This document shows positions 57,575 to 64,000 of a stretch of 64,000 nt of DNA, one piece after another. The stretch covers positions 1,612,001 to 1,676,000 of the forward strand of contig NC_135034.1 of assembly GCF_051020975.1 (NCBI RefSeq), given 5' to 3'. A program made the position numbers and the translations under genes. Numbering within the stretch: position 1 is the first letter of the stretch; each line of letters opens with the position of its first letter. The notes beneath the pieces were generated by a model. It made no database searches, was not told the DNA's origin, and worked only from the letters and a program-made list of their open reading frames with translations. This stretch comes from Osmia lignaria lignaria (Eukaryota > Arthropoda > Insecta > Hymenoptera > Megachilidae).

Positions 57575-60435
57575 CAATGTACCTACATTTAGTAACAATA
57601 TCATTATTACTATATCTACATTAGATATAATGTAATATACTGATCCCTGCCCACCGGTCAATGTACATTTAATAACAACATCGTTCATACTATATCCACA
57701 TTAGGTATAATGTAATATAGTGATTACGTCCCACAGATCAATGTACCTACATTTAGTAACAATATCCTTAGTACTATATCCACATTACACATAATGTAAT
57801 ATACTGATTCCTTCCCACAGATCAATGTACATTTAACAACAACATCATTCGTACTATATCTACATGAGGTATAATGTAATATAGTGATTACATCCCCCAG
57901 ATCAATGTACATATAACAACAACATCATTCATACTATATCTACATTGGATATAATGTAATATACTGATCCCTTCCCAAAGGTCAATGTACATATAATAGC
58001 ATAATCGTTATTACTATATCTACATTAGGTATAATGTAATGTATTAACTACATCCTACAGATCATTGTACATTTAATAACATCATTCATGCTATAGCTAA
58101 ATTGGATATAATGTAATATACTGATCCTTTCCCACAGATCAAGGTAGCTACATTTAATAACATTATCATTAATACTATATCTGCATGAGATATAATGTTA
58201 TATACTAATCCCTGCCCACAGATCAATGTATATTTAATAGCGATATCATTATTACTATATCTACATTAGATATAATGTTATATACTGATCCCTGCCCACA
58301 GTTCAATGTACCTATACTTAATAACAATATCATTAGTACTATATCCACATCATATATAATGTAATATACCGATTCCTTCCCACAGATCAACGTAGATTTA
58401 ATAACAACATCATTCATACTATATCAACACTAGGTATAATGTAACATAGTGATTACATCCCACAGATCAATGTACATTTAATAACAACATCATTCATACT
58501 ATAACTACATTGGATATAATGTAATATACTGATCCCTCCCCACAGATCAATGTACATTTTATAACAACATCATTCATACTATATCTACATTGGATATAAT
58601 GTAATATACTGATCCCTTCCCATACGTCAATGTACATATAATAGCAAAATCGTTATTACTATATCTACATTAGGTATAATGTAATTTACTGATCCCTGCT
58701 CACAGATCAATGTACCTATATTTAATAACAATATCCTTAGTACTATATCCACATTACACATAATGTAATATTATGATTCCTTCCCACAGATCAATGAACA
58801 TTTAATAACAACAGCATTCATACTATATCAACACTAGGTATAATGTAATATAGTGATTACATCCCACAGATCAAGGTACATTCAATATCGATGTCATTAT
58901 TACTATATCTACATTAGATAAAATGTAATATACTGATCCCTTCCCACAGATCAAGGTGCCTACATTTAGTAACAATATCATTATTACTATATCTACATTA
59001 GATATAATGTAATATACTGATCCCTGCCCACCGGTCAATGTACATTTAATAACAACATCGATCATACTATATCCACATTAGGTATAATGTAATATAGTGA
59101 TTACGTCTCACAGATCAATGTACCTACATTTAATAACAATATCCTTAGTACTATATCCACATTACACATAATGTAATATACTGATTCCTTCCCACAGATC
59201 AATGTACATTTAACAACAACATCATTCATACTATATCTACATTGGATATAATGTAATATACTGATCCCTTCCCACAGATCAATGTACCTACATTTAATAA
59301 CAATATCCTTAGTACTATATCCACATTACACATAATGTAATATACTGATTCCTTCCCACAGAACAATGTACATTTAATAACACCATCATTCATACTATAT
59401 CTACACGAGGTATAATGTAATATAGTGATTACATCCCACAGATCAATGTACATATAACAACAACATCATTCATACTATATCTACATTGGATATAATGTAA
59501 TATACTTATCCCTTCCCACAGGTCAATGTACATATAATAGCATAATCGTTATTACTATATCTACATTAGGTATAATGTAATGTATTAACTACATCCTACA
59601 CATCATTGTACATTTAATATCATCATTCATGCTATAGCTAAATTGGATATAATGTAATATACTGATTCCTTCCCACAGATCAATGTACATTTAATAACAA
59701 CACTATTCATACTATATCTACACTAGGTATAATGTAACGTGGTGATTACATCCCACAGATCAATGTACATTTAATAATATCATTCATACTATAACTACAT
59801 TGGATATAATGTAATATACTGATCCCTTCCCACAGATCAAGGTATCTACATTTAATAACAATATCATTATTACTATATCTGCACTAGATATAATGCAATA
59901 TACGGATTCCTTCCCACAGATCAATGTACATTTAATAACAACATCATTCATACTATAACTACATTGGATATAATGTAATATACTGATCCCTTCCCACAGA
60001 TCAATGTACCTACATTTAATAACAATATCATTAGTACTACGTCCACATTACATATAATGTAGTATACTGATTCCTTCTCTCAGATCAGTGTAGATTTAAT
60101 AACAACATCCTTCATACTATATCAACACTAGGTATAATGTAATATACTGATCCCTTCCCACAGACCAAGGTGCCTACATTTAGTAACAATATCATTATTA
60201 CTATATCTACATTAGATATAATGTAATATACTGATCCCTGCCCACCGGTCAATGTACATTTAATAACAACATCGTTCATACTATATCCACATTAGGTATA
60301 ATGTAATATAGTGATTACCTCCCACAGATCAATGTACCTACATTTAGTAACAATATCCTTAGTACTATATCCACATTACACATAATGTAATATACTGATT
60401 CCTTCCCACAGATCAATGTACATTTAACAACAACA
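57575..60435. repeat. Second copy of the 7,595-10,455 block
   Basis: Offset 49,980. From about 58,726 it is also the second copy of 15,975-17,684 (offset 42,751). It retains the 164-bp dimer missing near 28.8 and 48.8 kb. Confidence 0.88.
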
Positions 60436-63299
60436 TCATTCGTACTATATCTACACGAGGTATAATGTAATATAGTGATTACATCCCCCAGATCAATGTA
60501 CATATAACAACAACATCATTCATACTATATCTACATTGGATATAATGTAATATACTGATCCCTTCCCAAAGGTCAATGTACATATAATAGCATAATCGTT
60601 ATTACTATATCTACATTAGGTATAATGTAATGTATTAACTACATCCTACAGATCATTGTACATTTAATAACATCATTCATGCTATAGCTAAATTGGATAT
60701 AATGTAATATACTGATCCTTCCCCACAGATCAAGGTAGCTACATTTAATAACATTATCATTAATACTATATCTACATGAGATATAATGTTATATACTAAT
60801 CCCTGCCCACAGATCAATGTATATTTAATAGCGATATCATTATTACTATATCTACATTAGATATAATGTTATATACTGATCCCTGCCCACAGTTCAATGT
60901 ACCTATATTTAATAACAATATCATTAGTACTATATCCACATCATATATAATGTAATATACCGATTCCTTCCCACAGATCAACGTAGATTTAATAACAACA
61001 TCATTCATACTATATCAACACTACGTATAATGTAATATAGTGATTACATCCCACAGATCAAGGTACATTTAATAACAACATCATTCATACTATATCTACA
61101 TTGGATATAATGTATTATACTGATCCCTTCCCACAGATCAAGGTGCCTACATTTAGTAACAATATCATTATTACTATATCTTCATTAGATATAATGTAAT
61201 ATACTAATCCCTGCCCACAGATCAATGTATATTTAGTAGCGATATCATTATTACTATATCTACATTGGATATAATGTAATATACTGAACCCTCCCCACAG
61301 ATCAATGTACCTACATTTAACAACAATATCATTAGTACTACGTCCACATTGCATATAATGTAATATACTGATTCCTTGCCACAGATCAGTGTACATTTAA
61401 TAACAACATCATTCATTACATATCTATTTTGGGTACAATGTAATATAGTGATTACATCCCACAGATCAATGTACATGTAATATCGATATCATTATTACTA
61501 TATCTACATTAGATATAATGTAATATACTGATCCCTGCCCATAGTTCAATGTACCTATATTTAATAACAATATCATTAGTACTATATCCACATCACATAT
61601 AATGTAATATACTGATCCCTTCCCACAGATCAATGTACATTTAGTAACACCATCATTCATACTATATCTACCCTAGGTATAATGTAACATAGTGATTACA
61701 TCCCACAGATCAATGTACATTTAATAACAACATCATTCATACTATAACTACATTGGATATAATGTAATATACTGATCCCTCCCCACAGATCAATGTACAT
61801 TTTATAACAACATCATTCATACTATATCTACATTGGATATAATGTAATATACTGATCCCTTCCCATACGTCAATGTACATATAATAGCAAAATCGTTATT
61901 ACTATATCTACATTAGGTATAATGTAATATACTGATCCCTGCTCACAGATCAATGTACCTATATTTAATAACAATATCCTTAGTACTATATCCACATTAC
62001 ACATAATGTAATATACTGATTCCTTCCCACAGATCAATGTACATTTAATAACAACAGCATTCATACTATATCAACACTAGGTATAATGTAATATAGTGAT
62101 TACATCCCACAGATCAAGGTACATTCAATATCGATATCATTATTACTATATCTACATTAGATAAAATGTAATATACTGATCCCTTCCCACAGATCAAGGT
62201 GCCTACATTTAGTAACAATATCATTATTACTATATCTACATTAGATATAATGTAATATACTGATCCCTGCCCACCGGTCAATGTACATTTAATAACAACA
62301 TCGATCATACTATATCCACATTAGGTATAATGTAATATAGTGATTACGTCTCACAGATCAATGTACCTACATTTAATAACAATATCCTTAGTACTATATC
62401 CACATTACACATAATGTAATATACTGATTCCTTCCCACAGATCAATGTACATTTAACAACAACATCATTCATACTATATCTACAATGGATATAATGTAAT
62501 ATACTGATCCCTGCCCATAGTTCAATGTACCTATATTTAATAACAATATCATTAGTACTATATCCACATCACATATAATGTAATATACTGATCCCTTCCC
62601 ACAGATCAATGTACATTTAGTAACACCATCATTCATACTATATCTACACTGGATATAATACAATATACGGATTCCTCCCCACAGATCAATGTACATTTTA
62701 TAACATCATTCATACTATATCTACATTGGATATAATGTAATATACTGATCCCTTCCCATACGTCAATGTACATATAATAGCAAAATCGTTATTACTATAT
62801 CTACATTAGGTATAATGTAATATACTGATCCCTGCTCACAGATCAATGTACCTATATTTAATAACAATATCCTTAGTACTATATCCACATTACACATAAT
62901 GTAATATACTGATTCCTTCCCACAGATCAATGTACATTTAATAACAACAGCATTCATACTATATCAACACTAGGTATAATGTAATATAGTGATTACATCC
63001 CACAGATCAAGGTACATTCAATATCGATATCATTATTACTATATCTACATTAGTTAAAATGTAATATACTGATCCCTTCCCACAGGTCAATGTACATACA
63101 ATAGCAAAATCGTTATTACTATATCCACATTAGGTATAATGTAATGTATTTACTACATCCAACAGATCATTGTACATTTAATAACATCATTCATGCTATA
63201 GCTAAATTGGATATAATGTAATATACTCACCCCTTCCCACAGATCAAGGTACCTACATTTAATAACAATATCATTATTACTACATCTACATTAGATATA
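60200..63299. repeat. ~3,079-bp tandem higher-order unit at the right edge
   Basis: CCCACCGGTC at 60,241 recurs at 63,320, and ACCTCCCACAG with the following monomers repeats in the same order, giving a period of 3,079 bp. The same spacing links 49.12 and 52.20 kb. The unit starting near 63,300 is cut by the window end. Confidence 0.87.
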
Positions 63300-64000
63300 A
63301 TGTAATATACTGATCCCTGCCCACCGGTCAATGTACATTTAATAACAACATCGTTCATACTATATCCACATTAGGTATAATGTAATATAGTGATTACCTC
63401 CCACAGATCAATGTACCTACATTTAGTAACAATATCCTTAGTACTATATCCACATTACACATAATGTAATATACTGATTCCTTCCCACAGATCAATGTAC
63501 ATTTAACAACAACATCATTCGTACTATATCTACACGAGGTATAATGTAATATAGTGATTACATCCCCCAGATCAATGTACATATAACAACAACATCATTC
63601 ATACTATATCTACATTGGATATAATGTAATATACTGATCCCTTCCCAAAGGTCAATGTACATATAATAGCATAATCGTTATTACTATATCTACATTAGGT
63701 ATAATGTAATGTATTAACTACATCCTACAGATCATTGTACATTTAATAACATCATTCATGCTATAGCTAAATTGGATATAATGTAATATACTGATCCTTT
63801 CCCACAGATCAAGGTAGCTACATTTAATAACATTATCATTAATACTATATCTACATGAGATATAATGTTATATACTAATCCCTGCCCACAGATCAATGTA
63901 TATTTAATAGCGATATCATTATTACTATATCTACATTAGATATAATGTTATATACTGATCCCTGCCCACAGTTCAATGTACCTATATTTAATAACAATAT
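63300..64000. repeat. Start of the next ~3,079-bp unit (partial)
   Basis: Repeats 60,221-60,921 at offset 3,079 up to the last base, with a small difference such as CCTTTCCCACAG near 63,795 against CCTTCCCCACAG near 60,718. The array clearly continues beyond the window. Confidence 0.9.

Larger units (their letters stand above)
1..64000. repeat. Uninterrupted ~80/84-bp tandem satellite array
   Basis: The same ~80-bp unit recurs from the first to the last base, an estimated 780-790 monomers. Most conserved are the core AATGTAATATACTGAT, a pyrimidine-rich box ending CCCACAG, and ATCAATGTA; then come variable TTTAATAACAAYATC, ATTAGTACT/ATTATTACT/ATTCATACT and CTACATTNGATAT segments. All monomers point the same way; I saw no inversion. 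One S monomer counted by hand has 23 G+C in 80, with about 17 C and 6 G. No unrelated insertion longer than a few bases was found, and every stretch over 300 bases is satellite. Both edges fall inside the array. The satellite family and host are not recognised; a eukaryotic heterochromatic location is inferred from size and structure. Confidence 0.97.

Noticed and set aside
1..64000. CRISPR array
   Set aside because: The repeats are contiguous 80/84-bp monomers with no unique spacers, and no cas-like genes are present.
1..64000. Transposable element or integrated virus inside the array
   Set aside because: No long open frame with a recognisable domain, no terminal repeats or target-site duplications, and no non-satellite stretch was found.
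1..64000. tRNA, rRNA or other structured RNA genes
   Set aside because: No segment departs from the monomer pattern long enough to hold one; the only hairpin is the short dyad present in each monomer.
1..64000. Telomeric repeat or array boundary
   Set aside because: No TTAGGG- or TTAGG-type tandem run was seen; isolated TTAGG is part of the TTAGGTATAATG monomer end. Both window ends fall mid-array.
11208..64000. Pure assembly duplication as the explanation for the long-range copies
   Set aside because: Copies carry scattered substitutions and differ by distinct indels, which exact duplication of contig sequence would not give; read-level proof is still lacking, so this is down-weighted rather than excluded.

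Overview
The whole 64 kb window is one uninterrupted tandem satellite DNA array. I find no gene, RNA gene, transposon, insertion sequence, CRISPR array or single-copy stretch in it. The array is already running at base 1 and still running at base 64,000, so neither edge is in view. The basic monomer is about 80 bp and comes in two main lengths: S (80 bp) and L (84 bp, with about 4 extra bases after the conserved AATGTA box). Every monomer I read is in the same head-to-tail orientation. A representative S monomer is about 29% G+C, and its plus strand carries about three times as many C as G. An array of this size, AT-richness and higher-order structure points to a eukaryotic chromosome read through by long-read assembly, such as a (peri)centromeric, subtelomeric or sex-chromosome heterochromatic block. 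The sequence gives no basis for naming a taxon, and I do not recognise the satellite family.

Layout. 1-1,245 is an island of a 'TTCG' monomer subfamily. 1,245-4,404 is mixed L/S monomers. 4,405-7,521, 7,595-10,455, 11,208-16,016 and 15,975-19,588 are large blocks that recur elsewhere. 20,038-23,430 is a second TTCG-rich zone arranged as ~1.19/1.11 kb tandem units. 23,606-25,058 is a 649-bp tandem higher-order repeat (HOR). 25,063-36,190 is a patchwork of 0.3-2.5 kb segments copied from or to other parts of the window. 36,190-47,508 is the cleanest HOR: a 2,849-bp unit in tandem, nested in an 8,955-bp superperiod. 47,475-64,000 rebuilds the 7.6-19.6 kb blocks in a new order, ending in a 3,079-bp tandem unit cut by the window edge.

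History. Length differences between related blocks are sums of monomer lengths (164 = 80+84, 244 = 80+80+84, 488, 572, 732). Where a breakpoint can be placed, it lies between identical stretches in neighbouring monomers. This fits repeated out-of-register recombination or gene conversion plus segmental duplication, with several block copies still nearly identical and so probably recent.

Coding potential. The only open frames are on the minus strand and reach about 117 codons. They are by-products of the repeat: 80 is not a multiple of 3, so the frame rotates at each S monomer until it enters the stop-containing frame. I annotate no CDS. Block boundaries come from reading and comparing by eye; treat them as accurate to about 10-30 bases unless an exact offset is given.
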